64,000 nt of DNA from Hyposmocoma kahamanoa (GCF_003589595.1 NW_020653750.1:8225928-8289927); one strand, 5' to 3'. Numbered from the stretch's first letter, positions 8,690 through 19,429 are shown. Notes: generated by a model not told the origin, from the letters alone. Made by a program: numbers and translations.

Positions 8690-9477
8690 GTTTGTTTCCG
8701 TGGATGGAATCACACACGCTCAAGTAAAACACATTTAAGTGTACAGCACAGTGACTTCTTTTACATTTTGATATTGATATGATGTGCTTCTAAGGTGTCT
8801 TTGCTTTATATAGCGGTAATAAATAAATATATACGTCGGTACTCGTTCGTAATTATTAAGAGCGGTTAGTTAGATACTAATAGATTACCATTGACTTACA
8901 ATTATTTGTAAGTCAATGGTCGCATTGGTCGTATTGTATAAAACAAATTGAATAAATAATACATAAAAGTGACACTTACAATGACGCATAATTAATTAGT
9001 AAATATTGAAGTTTGTGAAATGCATTTATAATATAGCGAATAAAAGTATTTGTTTTAATTTTACTACTCTTTTCTACTTCTCTTTTATAGGTAAAAATAG
9101 TAGCATTAGTTGTTAATTGATCCTATCAACTAACGATCCAATCATTACACGATTTACCTATAATACTTTCACTATTTATGCTATTACGATTTTGACCCTA
9201 AAATATTATAATAGTAATGTTTATTTTTACGATGTTTATTCTTGAATGTCTCTAAGGGAACAACAACGTAGGTATAGATTGCAAAAAAAAAACACTTATG
9301 ATTCTTCTGTATTCCAAGTTACAGCTTATCTTTATTTCACTTTGTGTAAGTACAAGCGAGTGGTCGATAGACGGCGTATGAAATTGTTAATACTGCTTAG
9401 AGGTCAAATCGTCAAAGCCAGTGTGTGAATATGACGGAAATGTGATGTCAATTCAGCCTACAAAATTTATATATACT
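8690..9477. other. No gene; one perfect short hairpin at 8887-8920
   Basis: AT-rich. The hairpin has 15-bp perfect arms (ACCATTGACTTACAA) with loop TTAT. The short frame at 9246-9428 has no recognisable domain. Confidence 0.6.
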
Positions 9478-9562
9478 GTCTCCCTACTAGGTATGAGTCT
9501 TTTCTAAATTACAGACGGTTAGACCGTAGTCCACTACGCTGGCCCAATGCTGGTTTAGGTTA
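9478..9562 (-). repeat. SINE/RTE-type 3' tail fragment
   Basis: Minus-strand sense 'AACCAGCATTGGGCCAGCG' followed by 'GTGGACTACGGTCTAA' matches the 3' domain found in the SINE at 35875-36474. Only the tail region survives. Confidence 0.5.
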
Positions 9563-9910
9563 TTATATGGTGTCTGTAAATTAAACTAAAACATTTATTT
9601 TCCAGTGCATTCAGTCTTCGTTATAAGAGACGCAATAACGTACAATTACTCTTGAGTGTCTGGAGGAGAAACAATAATATGTAAATTTCCTTTAAAATGA
9701 ATATTAGCGCCATTTGTCAGCTCTAATTCGGCGGTTTATTACATTATTCTTGGGCATGAGAGATGAAGGTTGGTTTTATTAAAATTAAAAAAATATATAA
9801 TATAATAAACAATTTCTTGATGTCTTGTTTATAAAATAGCAAGTTAATAACAAAGTTATAAAATATCAAAGTTATAAAATTACAACTTTTTAGGAGAGAG
9901 GTTTAAAAAT

Positions 9911-10159
9911 TGTAACGAATTAGCTGGGAATTTTTCGTAGTTCGGGTGGGTGCTATCAACGAGTGAGCGAGACCAAAGTAAATGTACAGTTTATTAATTT
10001 ATTACAAAGCACGTACAGCTATCAATACAAAAACAGAAACAATAGTAAGAAAAGACGCCGAAAACAATAACATTTAAATTTAAATGTAAAACTAAACTTA
10101 AAAAGACTATATAAAATATATACAAAACAGATTTGTATCGACTCCTGCGATTCGTTACA
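9911..10159 (-). mobile_element. Solo-LTR-like unit with 10-bp terminal inverted repeat
   Basis: The 249-bp unit begins TGTAACGAAT and ends ATTCGTTACA, a perfect 10-bp inversion with LTR-type TG...CA ends. On the minus strand there is a TATA-like run (TATATTTTATATAG) and downstream AATAAATTAATAAA poly(A) signals. No target duplication is visible (AAAAT versus AGGAG). A short TIR transposon is the alternative. Confidence 0.45.
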
Positions 10160-10253
10160 AGGAGGTATACGAAATTTCATATCGATGCCTTACTTTCTCA
10201 AACTCGTATCTTACAAAGAGTGATTATTCAGGAGATGACAAAACTTTCTATTT

Positions 10254-11300
10254 TTAAATTATATGAATAAAATTGGGTCCCCGCGGCAAAGTGCCCAAGA
10301 TGCTGGCAGCGTTCCCCCTTTGTATTGCTATGCTAATGCGTTGGGTGAGGAAGCTGCCGGTCCTTGGGTTTCCCAGACAGTCTATTAATTCCGGTCGGTG
10401 CTCAGCTGGCAGGCAAGACCGTGATGACTCAGGGCACTTACGTCTTTGCCGCAAGGACACCGATGAGGGGAACAAACTGAGACACCAAGACGGAGGCCTG
10501 CAGCTATACGAATAGTTTTGGCGCTCAGGAAGGTACCGGTATTGGCAGAGGGGAAAGCATGTAGTCAGTGGCCAGATTCCCACCTGGACGCCGCTTCCAG
10601 ATGCGCTCGGTCCATTGGGGTACAATAATTCATTAAGTCATTTAAAGTTTTTTTGCACAGTATATTATCCCAGCTCTTTTAAATTTTAGGGTCGGACGGA
10701 GAATTTTCGTTAGGACAAGCCTGATTCCACGCGTTTTTGGACTCAATTAAGCACGTCACCTTGCAGTTTGTTGGCGGAAGCCTTAGGATACTGCCTACGA
10801 GGTTGACCGCGCTGTAGATTGAAGACAAAATGCCGCACAAGCGATGGCGGATGTACTCCTGATGCCTAGACCACCGTGTCTGATGGGGAGGGTAGCTTGG
10901 GTCCAGGCGTTGTGGCTGAGACGGACGTTGAGAATGGATTGAAGAAGAGCTCTTAGGTCAGAATCTATTGACATCAACTGATTATGGAATTACCAAGCCG
11001 GACAGCAGCGAAGTTCGCATGTAAATTTAGGAACGAAAAGGCAATATTTTAAAATACATTTGGCTTAGTGGGTGTCTAGGCTCAGGAGCCTATCTGTACA
11101 TGAGTTGAACTTTGAGACTGAATTTTGGAAAAAGGCTGGAATTGAGTCATCGAATATAGGTGCACCTAGGAGGCTAAGCTTGGATTCGTCGGTGAGACGA
11201 ATGTTGGGGACAAGAGTAGTAAAATTTGGAATTATTGTATCCGTGTTGGAATGAGACTGAGGGATGTAAAGTTGGCATTTATAAAAAAAAATTGTGTATA
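10254..11300 (-). pseudogene. Non-LTR RT C-terminus plus REL-type endonuclease region, decayed
   Basis: Across several frames the minus strand reads 'NFTTLVPNIRLTDESKLSLL' and 'LGAPIFDDSIPAFF' (about 11100-11260), 'QATLPIRHGGLGIRSTS' (about 10850-10910), then 'IRIAAGLRLGVSVCSPHRCPC' leading to a Cys-His knuckle 'CPCGKDVSALSHHGLAC' (about 10400-10470). A C-x-C...H-x4-C knuckle after the RT thumb is typical of elements with a restriction-like endonuclease, but the downstream K/R-P-D motif is lost or outside. Many stops and shifts. A second, shorter fragment of the same family is at 24400-24587. Confidence 0.65.
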
Positions 11301-11452
11301 CAATCCATTATTTGCATTTCAGTAACTTTGTTACCGAGTTTGAGAAAGCAAGGCGACGATATGTGCATAATTTGTTTAATGTAGTTCGTATTATTGTTAA
11401 GATTTTCATGTGATAAAAGTACTGTTGGTGTATAATCACATGTGGTTATACA

Positions 11453-11638
11453 TAGGGCGCACTATAAGTATCCGGAACTGGCCACTTACATAAACAATAT
11501 TTAAAAAGTAATTACAACATTTGGAAATGGAATTCTTTGACTGTAGAATACAGTATGTTTCATCTGGCTGTTACCCGTTTTTACATTGTGGCGTCATTTT
11601 AGAAATTGGTTGTCTACATCACCATGGATTTAACCATA
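11453..11638 (+). mobile_element. Mariner 5' end fragment (TIR through start codon)
   Basis: Starts at a TA dinucleotide with CATAGGGCGCACTATAAG, the TIR of the mariner at 24588-25876, runs through the 5' UTR and ends right after ATGGATTTAACC, the transposase start. The remainder of the transposase is absent. Confidence 0.85.
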
Positions 11639-11639
11639 G

Positions 11640-12815
11640 ATAAAGGAAAAAAGGGGAGATTTGGTATGAGGGCGTGGTTCGTGTTGATCAAAATGACCAT
11701 ATCGAGGTGACACGCCTTTTGAAGGTGACATGGCGATCGTTGTACATACAAGATCACTCGAAAAACGTGAGAATGCCAAGTTGTAGCGATATACCTTATA
11801 AAAATTGGAGTGAAAACAGAAATTTTAAAACCAGTCATAACATACCACCGGCTATTTCCATTTTTGTTACTATTTCTATTATTATTCAATGTTTTCTTTT
11901 TGTCTCCATAGTGATGTTCATTTTCGATGATTGATGTATATCAACAATTAATTTTTACTGAAATGTTTGAATTTGTATGATTTTTGTAATTAAAGTCCCA
12001 AGAAAGTGCAGTAAGTATAAGAAAATGTCAAAGCGAAAAGCATTCAAGTTACATTGATTTTTATTATTATTATTATTACAAAACATTTTATTTCGAAATA
12101 CTTTAACACAACTCATATTTCGGACAGCCGTTTTAATTTCATGTTAATTTGTATGTTGCTGTTGCTTGTTGAAAAATGTATATGTATTATTTATTGTTTT
12201 AGATAATTTATATATTTAAATTCCATTATACTCGTAGATTAAACGTAGAGTATTTTTAACTTTTAAGTTTTTCCAATGAGTTCAAATTGAAGAAGGTTGC
12301 ATTGACGCTGCAGGAAAATCGAAAGATTGATTTACTTATTATTATTTTTGACTTTGTTTAAATTTGCATATCAAATGCATTTAAAAAATAAATGAAATAA
12401 AATCGGTTTTGTTTTACATGTGCATGCAAAATAAATTAGAAAAAATTATAGAAAATTACATAAATCCTTCGTAAAAAAACAACATAATTTAATTTCTTAA
12501 ATTCGTCGATGGTTTGAGTTTACGCATGACAGTGACAGCTTCATTAACCCATAGTAGAGTATAAAGGAAAAATAAAACTGACACTGGCCCTACGCTAAGC
12601 CTAGTGGCCGCCATTACGAGAGTAATAATAATATAAATTAATGTATTAATTAAATACTGCACCAGTACCAGTGCAGATATAGTATGAAAAATATATTAAT
12701 TTTTTACTATTAAAAACAGTCACATGGTTTCTGACTATCGATTAGGTCCTAACCACAGCCCTCGTTGAGTAGCGTCAGTTTAAGATTAATAAGGTTAACA
12801 ATTCACGGAGCGGTT
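11640..12815. other. No gene recognised
   Basis: AT-rich sequence with short frames only (11614-11934, both strands); nothing resembles a known domain. No repeat shared with the rest of the window was spotted. Confidence 0.55.
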
Positions 12816-12985
12816 TCCATCCGCGCCCGCCGGTGCTGCGGGACAGCGGTTTTATTTCAATACTCACGAGGATATGCAAGTCGCGCGGTTAATAGAGAAC
12901 TCACCCCTCGTGCGCCAGCACCACATTGCGCCTGAACCGATCGCCAAAGTGCGCGGGCGACGACGGCCGCCAAGCGCGCAGGTGA
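12816..12985 (-). other. GC-rich patch with possible coding exon and splice donor
   Basis: This block is markedly richer in G+C and CpG than its surroundings. On the minus strand a frame reads 'WRPSSPAHFGDRFRRNVVLA' and runs into GAGGGGTGAGTT, a good 5' splice site, at about 12900. A second donor-like CTCGTGAGTATT lies near 12866. I do not recognise the peptide. A CpG-rich promoter or exon of a host gene is the attractive reading; chance is possible. Confidence 0.25.
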
Positions 12986-12992
12986 TTGCGTT

Positions 12993-13087
12993 CTTTTTTT
13001 TTTGACGGGGGGGAATTTTTATAGATACCTCTGAGCCCAGGGAGACTCAGGGGTTATGTGGGGACTCTCCCTCCAGACTGGAGGGCC
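12993..13087 (-). repeat. R1-clade LINE 3' tail, short truncated copy
   Basis: The stretch TTTTTTTTTTGACGGGGGGG through 'CTCCAGACTGGAGGGCCTAC' is nearly the same as the 3' terminus of the R1-type element at 28975-29667. The T run is the poly(A) tail read on the plus strand. It abuts the broken edge of a mariner fragment. Confidence 0.85.
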
Positions 13088-13472
13088 TACCCCACTAAAA
13101 CCTTTTCTCGAAAGACCTTTACGCTCGATTGCTGCTTTGTTTTGAGATCGTAACTGTAAATCCATGTTTCGTCACCTGTTACTATCTTCCACACCAAATT
13201 TGACGCCTCTTTCGTTGAATCTGGTAAGGATGGCATTGCACCAAGTGACGCGATCCGTTTTTTTAACCTCAAATTGTGTGGGATCCACCGAGAGCTTTTA
13301 AATTACACTTAAAGTCGTAGAAAATCATATTACGAAAATTTTCACGAGTTAAATCCATTGTGATGTAGACAACCAATTTCTAAAATGACGCCACAATGTA
13401 AAAGCAAATGACAGTCAGATGAAACAAACTGTATTCTACAGCCGAAGAGTTCCATTGTCAAATGTTGTAATT
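13088..13472 (-). pseudogene. Mariner transposase, 5' part (internally deleted)
   Basis: The minus strand carries the 5' UTR and 'MDLTRENFRNMIFYDFKCNLKAL' (rightmost), then a deletion, then 'IVTGDETWIYSYD', which includes the first catalytic Asp (GDETW), and 'FRE' where the R1 tail fragment begins. Compared with 24642-25699 it lacks the helix-turn-helix region. Position 13472 is the junction to an oppositely oriented mariner 3' piece. Confidence 0.8.
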
Positions 13473-13735
13473 ACTTTTATTTATTTCCAAAAATTAAGAA
13501 CCAGATACGCGGTCAACGATTTTCATCACCTGAAGAGGCTGTCGAAGAGTATGAAAAATATGTTTCAGAGATTGTCACGGAGGAGTGGCCTAAATGTTTT
13601 CAAAATTGGTTAATTCGTATGAAAAAGTGCATTAACGTTAACGGAGAATATTTTGAGAAACAATAACTTCATTTGTGACCATTTATAGTGTTTTTTTCTT
13701 ATTCATTCCGGAAACTTATAAACAAAACGAGTGTG
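13473..13735 (+). pseudogene. Mariner transposase, 3' part in opposite orientation
   Basis: The plus frame reads 'NQIRGQRFSSPEEAVEEYEK' then 'YVSEIVTEEWPKCFQNWLIR' and stops after 'GEYFEKQ', the normal mariner C-terminus, followed by a 3' TIR remnant (TCCGGAAACTTATAAAC). It joins head-on with the inverted 5' part, so the copy was rearranged by inversion or by insertion of one copy into another. Confidence 0.8.
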
Positions 13736-13849
13736 TAATACGCGAGTTGGGTTACAGACTTACTAGGGTCGTAATTTAACGTACACTATATATTTTCAGT
13801 AGTCAACACAAAGTTTATATATATTTTTTATGGATGTTAACTCAGTAGT

Positions 13850-14140
13850 ACCAGTAGAGACCCATGTGAAAAAGTTCATCCAGGGTAGCACTGCCACCTT
13901 ACCTATTTATGCCGTTAAGCTGTAATGTCAACATTAATATGTTCCGGTTTTGAAGGATAGGGGTGCTGGTGAAATTACTAACACAGTGGACTCGTCACAG
14001 GGTGACGGGCGCAGTGGCAGTACCCCTCAGATCTTTGCAGTTTAAAGCTCTGAGTGGCAATGCAACTGTTATTGATAGGCGTGTAATTAGCTTACCATCA
14101 GGCGCACGACTTGTTCGCCCGGTCACTTAACATAATAAAA
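13850..14140 (+). mobile_element. RepB copy 1 (near full length)
   Basis: Begins CAGTAGAGACCCATGTGAAA and ends GTCACTTAACATAATAAAAAAAA. RepB is about 290 bp, A-tailed, and found about 15 times here on both strands; 5'-truncated copies keep the A-rich end, so it behaves as a retroposon. No clear A/B box tRNA head was found. The class is unknown (SINE or LINE tail). Confidence 0.75.
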
Positions 14141-14211
14141 AAAAGCTCAGAATTACTCAGGGCGCTCTTATATTGCTGCAGAACAGATGGGAAGCGGATT
14201 TCAGTTACCAT

Positions 14212-14339
14212 AGCATAATAAACCTTGTTTCAATTGTGTAACGTACAAACTAGATACGAGACGGTAGTGGACGCACGACCTGTTCCTTGACTCGTGTCTA
14301 GTTAGTACGTTACACAATTTACACAAAAGTTGTTATGCT
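14212..14339. repeat. Foldback element, about 45-bp arms
   Basis: The left arm AGCATAATAAACCTTG... and the right arm ending ...TTGTTATGCT pair over about 45 bp; the inner 29 bp (AATTGTGTAACGTACAAACT onwards) have two mismatches. The loop is about 30 nt. It looks like a miniature inverted-repeat or foldback element; the family is unknown. Confidence 0.75.
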
Positions 14340-14585
14340 CTAAAGTTACAAAAATTTGCTTCCATTCCGTTTCGCGGTAACAGCGATGCCATATGTTGCG
14401 TCGCGTGAGCGTTGCGACGATTCAGCAATGACGCTGTGTTGTACTACATATAAATTAGAACTACATATCACAATGATATGGTGTGTTGAAACGGCGGGGG
14501 CGCGCGGCAGCGGAACGCGTGCGCATCGGACAACGCCAAGGGGGAAGCAGACGAAGCGGGAAGGGGTGCTGCAGTACGTAAGTAA

Positions 14586-15263
14586 GGGCGCGTTCAAATT
14601 AGCCGCTGTTAGCCGCGCTGTCGCGACTGTCGCGCTGCTGAAGTGCGACCAAATGTTTAGTGGTGTTTTATCGTATTATTTTCGACTCAGTTACACGATG
14701 GATTCTGAAGAAGAAACGTAACTTTAACTTATTTTGTTAAAACTGAAGAAAAAAAAATGAATACCAGAACGTAACAAGTTGGGTATATAATAGTTAGGGA
14801 TTATATATTATAATATAGGGAGGAGAGTTCTTGGGACACATATGTACTTCACGTATAGATATTAAAAAATATTCACAACCTGCTATGTTTTTTCATTTGT
14901 AGTTTTAGTTTCAAAAGTGAAAAAAAAAAATTGTCAATAAATTTTAGACATAAATTTTCCCATGCCTTTTTGTCCAGTCGATTAGAATAACTGGCGGAAC
15001 TGATATCCCATATTGCAAGGTGTTGTTCTGCATTATTTATAAATTCTCCAACTCGGTTTTCGTCCATCGTAGTTAATTTGAAAAATTAACATGTACACCT
15101 CACTAACTGTGATGCAACCGAGCGTGGCTGCAGCGCGACTATCGCGCGGTTGCAGCGCTTCTAGAAATTGTATGAAAGTGACAATCGCGCGGCCGTCGCG
15201 CGGCCGCCTCACGGCTGCAGCGCTGCTGCAGCGCGGCTAACAGCGGCTAATTTGAACGCGCCC
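14586..15263. mobile_element. PIF/Harbinger-type element, internally deleted
   Basis: Perfect 35-bp TIRs at 14586-14620 and 15229-15263 (starting GGGCGCGTTCAAATTAGCCG) are flanked by TAA on both sides (14583-14585, 15264-15266), the 3-bp TWA duplication of PIF/Harbinger. Subterminal sequence is rich in CGCG/GCAGCG motifs. Inside, the minus strand starts a MADF-domain protein and the plus strand starts a short acidic 'MDSEEET' frame at 14698 that may be the stub of the transposase gene. The middle of both genes is gone, leaving 678 bp. Confidence 0.85.
14873..15067 (-). pseudogene. MADF-domain (Harbinger second protein) N-terminal fragment
   Basis: Harbinger elements encode a DDE nuclease and a Myb/SANT- or MADF-like DNA-binding partner that takes the nuclease to the nucleus and the TIRs. 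This 64-aa frame starts MDENRVGEF and continues 'AEQHLAIWDISSASYSNRLD' and 'KKAWENL', the MADF pattern of I/L-x-LWD...Y.nr..K..aW. After about residue 45 the sequence becomes low-complexity and stops, marking the internal deletion. Confidence 0.7.
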
Positions 15264-15266
15264 TAA

Positions 15267-15795
15267 GCGGTTTTATGTTAGGACACCCCATTGCTCGTGT
15301 GACTCGGTGCGTTGAAATCATAGCTTTGCGACAACGTAATGCACCGGCTGCGCCACTATGTCCATAGCTCATATAATATAAACTGAGCGTTACGTTTGAA
15401 TTTAGGAGTATTCTTTGACTAAATCAAACCGCAATTTTAGGGATGAGTTGATTATATTGATATTAGATTAATAAATCGAATTAAATCACAACGCCAAGAC
15501 TGTATAAGGGATTAGCAAGATTTCGGAATAAATTAATAGTTAGAAAGCCGGGTGTATTCGTAGTAGCGGTAAGCGGGCACTTTGCCTCCATTAGGAGGGA
15601 TGAAATGACCGCGACCACTTTCCACGCATCGCGGACCACGTGCTTTTGTCAATAAATTATAAAGACCGGGTACCGTAAAGATGAAGACGTGTAAGTCTCA
15701 TTTAAAGTCCCGTTGCCGTTGTGTAGAACAAATATCTTTATCTGCCGCCTCTGAGCATCCTTTAATGAGGTATTTTTTATTTTATATATTTTTTG
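15267..15795. other. No feature recognised
   Basis: No domain-like frame and no repeat shared with the rest of the window was seen. Confidence 0.55.
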
Positions 15796-15941
15796 CACAC
15801 ACACATGGCCTCGCACTAGAGAAACCTTGTATTGTAGCCACAAGTTACACCTAAACTCTCTCTCTCGGCCCGGGAACTAATCGAACCCGGGACCTCCGTG
15901 TGGCAGTCCAGCACGGTAACCGTCCGGTCACGGAAGCAGTT
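15796..15941 (-). mobile_element. SINE-1 copy, diverged
   Basis: tRNA-like head at the right (AACTGCTTCCGTGACCGGACGG) with B box GGTTCGATT interrupted by a small change; the body is shortened. One of the older copies. Confidence 0.8.
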
Positions 15942-16027
15942 ATATGGTCACGTAACAGTTTTCGGTATTTATCTCAATATCCCATGATTCTCCCACAACA
16001 CCTCAATAAAATTAAAAAAAACTATTA

Positions 16028-16195
16028 AATGACGAGACCAACAAGTCGTGCTTGGTGATAAGCGACTCGCCTGTCCATAGCAGTTGCAGTGTCACTCAGA
16101 GCTTTAAATCGCAAAGATCTGGGGGCACTCCAACTGCGCCCGTCTTCCTGAGACATAAAAAAAGTTGAAAAGTCCCATGTGCCTGTAGTTTCACC
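16028..16195 (-). mobile_element. RepB copy 2, 5'-truncated
   Basis: Minus-strand RepB from the TGTGCCTG region through to the ...CTTGTTGGTCTCGTC end; the upstream half is absent, consistent with 5' truncation. Confidence 0.7.
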
Positions 16196-16697
16196 ATAAG
16201 ATGAGATGTGTTAACATATACTAGTACGAATGAAACAATATTATCACTGTTTTACCTCTGAATAATAATACAAATTATTATTGTTAGCCTACATATGATT
16301 TCTGAGTGACACAAACGCGAGTGATGTACGGGCAGAGGTGGAGAGTTGCGAAACGCAGGAAACATAAAATCCGCTAGGTACCCGCTTCACAACTAGAAAG
16401 CCGCGAGTAATAGGTTCCCGATTCTATGAACACCTACCAGCAGATCTAAAACTTGTTACAAACGCCGAAATGTTTTATACCCGACAGAAACTTCTTTTAT
16501 TGGATAATGAACTTTCAGTGTCGAGAAATTTCTTTCGAGGAAATTGTAATTCTATTTTTATTAGCCGTCGCTGTATTTCGACACAATATATTTGTGTTTA
16601 TTTATATGTTTTTAGTTATACTATTTTTTAGTTTTATATTAATTTACTATTGTTTATATTATGACGATCATATTATTCCTTGCCAGTGTAATATAAA
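16196..16697. other. No supported gene
   Basis: The plus frame at 16453-16701 (82 aa) has a very hydrophobic AT-driven stretch but no signal, homology or start context; I regard it as chance. Confidence 0.5.
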
Positions 16698-17404
16698 TTG
16701 AAGCGTTGGGAACAACAAGGGCGTTCGGCACCCAAAGCCCGTTTTGATGTTATTGTAATCAAAACATGTAAAACACTGTCTAGTATCTTGTGACAAAAAT
16801 TTATTTCGATCTTCCTTCTAGATGGCGTAATTTTCATTCATTTAGAAGGTGGCGCTGCGCTCTTGTTACATAGATTATAAATGTGCGTTTGAATTTCCGA
16901 CACGTTACGACCTGCAGATTGTAAAAACTTATTTTAATATAAAAAACATGTCTCAAACGAATGAATTCATCCTTAACTTGGAGTATCTAGGTGGCCACCT
17001 AGTTAGACCTGCTGAAGATGGATACTGCCGATTTACTTAAATCCAACGAATTCAATGAATGATTAAAAATACGTTTAATTTTTTTTCAATGTAACTTTTC
17101 AATGAGATTGATTCACAATTTATTTCCTTAATAATCAATAATAAATGAACGCCCCATTAATTTACCGGTTTGGTGCAACAAGGGCGGATAACACAAGGAA
17201 AAGAAGTATTTTCAAACGTTTCTAATTGTTTTAAAATACTAATAACACCTGAATTTTTTAGCTAAATCATAGTATAAATAAATAATAAAGTATATAACAG
17301 TCATATTATAAATATTAAAAAGATATAAGATATTCAAACTTTATTTTAAATTTTCTCTAATCTCACTTTTACGTGACACGCCTTTGTTACACCCAATGCT
17401 TCAA
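16698..17404. mobile_element. Unclassified TIR element, about 707 bp
   Basis: Left end TTGAAGCGTTGGGAACAACA and right end TGTTACACCCAATGCTTCAA (reverse) match at 22 of 26 positions including the following AGGGCG/AAGGCG. A third, related stretch (TTTGGTGCAACAAGGGCGG) lies inside at about 17168. The interior has no recognisable transposase. The target duplication is unclear (AAT or AT). Confidence 0.5.
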
Positions 17405-18039
17405 TTGTAATATTGTAACATTGGTAATATGAAACAAATGAGTCTATTGTATTCTGTAAAGAAAAAATACAATGTGTTGATTTGCATTCTCGCCATATTT
17501 ACAGAGGTCATTCTATATTAGAAACTGAACGTAAATCACTAAAAAAAAAAATCGAAAAAGAAATTTTCGTAAATTCCTATTTTTTATTTAATTGCGGTAA
17601 ACAAATTTGATCCAAAAGTCATTGACTTGCACGGCACTTGCAAACATTTTGCGCAGATAGAAACGCATTTTAGATCTATTTGGTGGTGGAGTGCGGGTAG
17701 CGACGGCGGGAAAGTGTCGTATCGAGCGCGCGATCAGTCGACCTTGCTTCCCATACTGCGTCTACGTCACGCTGACATCCCACATAATTATATTCTAGTC
17801 TGTAAACAAGTTAGTAGTGCAAAAAAGAACCGCTACCTGGTCCAGCAGACCCTGCATGGTAATACATCAAGTACAAGTACGTGTCTATTCTTAAGGCATG
17901 GTGTGAAACGTTTGGTTTACGCGGAGGATACGAGTGTCGATATTTTTGCTTTCAAAGTTGTGGAGTCTAATGTTGAAACGAAACTCACGTGCGAATCTCT
18001 GCAGATCTGGTGGTGGCTTGGGTACGGAGCCGGAGTGTA

Positions 18040-18262
18040 TCTATTTATAACCACATTCATTACAAAGTATTCTTTGGTTGCACCCTCCATTCCAACTGTT
18101 AAATTTCCATCCTAAGGGTGCCTGGAAGAAACTGCTACTTAGTAATAAGGCCGCCCATTGTTATCACTAACATTATCTTACTCTGTGATACTTACATTAC
18201 TGTTCTGCGTTGTCATTGTAATTTTTAATGTGCAATAAAGAATATTTCATTCATTCATTTAA
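18040..18262 (+). mobile_element. LINE 3' UTR fragment with poly(A) signal and ATTC repeats
   Basis: GGTGCCTGGAAGAAACTGCT, then AATAAGGCCGCCCATTG, a T-rich run and TGCAATAAAGAATATTTCAT ending in (ATTC)n is the 3' end of a LINE I know from lepidopterans. The upstream frame (17627-18115) does not show an RT motif. Confidence 0.55.
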
Positions 18263-18264
18263 AA

Positions 18265-18960
18265 ATAAATACAGTCGAACTGAGGACCACCTCCTCCTTG
18301 AAGTGGTTCAAAAGTGTAACGGAGATTCTTATCTCCGTATCTCCTAGCTAACTTAGGGAGTTAGGCACAAAATACCATTTTCTGTGTTTTTTTGCAATAA
18401 AGTTATTATATTATTATTATTATTATAACCTTGTACAGCCGACACCGTCGCGCTAATCTTTAAATATACAAGTCATAGGAAGTTGGTGCTGCCCGTACCA
18501 TTGTTTACGACATCCAAGAAGACAAATGAGTTGCCTAATTTGTAATCCCTCACGACACTTTGTTCTCCATACGTAAAGGTTGCTTAGAGTGGCAAATAAA
18601 ATTCAATTCGAATTCCCGAGAGAAATTACTATTCATTTGTTGTAAGCAATAAAACCGTGGTTTTAATATCCATTACCGCATGACAGAGGATTGCAGTGCT
18701 GAGCAAACAGCAGCTTTGGCACGGCATAGTCAGCAGTAGTTGCTTGGTTTAAGTTAGCAGTGACGAGGATTTTATTACTAAACTATTTTTGGATTGTCCT
18801 ATTGAAAAATTTTCAATTATGTAATACTTTATAAAGTATATTCCTATATAATGTCATAGCTATATTCTAATCCTAACAAAAACAGTCAACCAGATCGCTA
18901 TCCATATCTCTTTGGTCCATAATCCTTTCTGTAGAATATTTTACGTATAATTTTTTTTAA
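18265..18960. other. No feature recognised
   Basis: Contains an (ATT)n microsatellite at 18405-18427; otherwise no repeat or frame of note. Confidence 0.5.
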
Positions 18961-19161
18961 CGTACACATCAACATAGCCCCGCACTAGGGAAATCCTGTG
19001 TCGCGGGTGCCTTGGACACACACATAGACAACCACAAATTACACCCAAACTCATGAGAGAAGTAAACGTAGGCCATACAAATATTTATCTCGGCCCGGGA
19101 ATCGAACCTGGGACCTCGCGTGGCAGTCCGGCATGATAACCGTTCGGCCACAGAGGTAGTT
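18961..19161 (-). mobile_element. SINE-1 copy
   Basis: Near full length; head at the right with CTCTGTGGCCGAACGG and B box GGTTCGATTCC. A 2-bp deletion in the head (GCGAGG) relative to other copies. Confidence 0.9.
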
Positions 19162-19207
19162 AATTAAATTATGTTACGCTGTTGATGTTTTTTTTATCAC
19201 TAATGTG

Positions 19208-19355
19208 TTTTTTTATGATAACCAAGTGACGGGACGAATAAGTCGTGGGTCTGGTGGCATAGATCTGAGCCACTATTCCCACTAGTTCTGTTGTACAGTT
19301 CTGTTGATAGAGCTATTGGAACTTATTTTAGGGGCACTGCCACTGCGCCTGAGAT
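19208..19355 (-). mobile_element. RepB copy 3, rearranged
   Basis: AAGTGACGGGACGAATAAGTCG is the RepB 3' end on the minus strand; the middle is deleted or scrambled before GGGGCACTGCCACTGCGCC. Confidence 0.6.
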
Positions 19356-19429
19356 ATGAGGACTTGATATTATATGGATATTATGTAAAATATTTTTTTT
19401 AATTAATTAATTTATTTTTTTACCGTCAC

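Noticed and set aside
14356..14721. 121-aa plus frame across the Harbinger TIR
   Set aside because: It runs through the TIR and flanking DNA; only the last seven codons might belong to an element gene.
17627..18115. 162-aa plus-strand frame as a gene
   Set aside because: No recognisable domain; its end overlaps a LINE 3' UTR, and composition suggests a chance frame.
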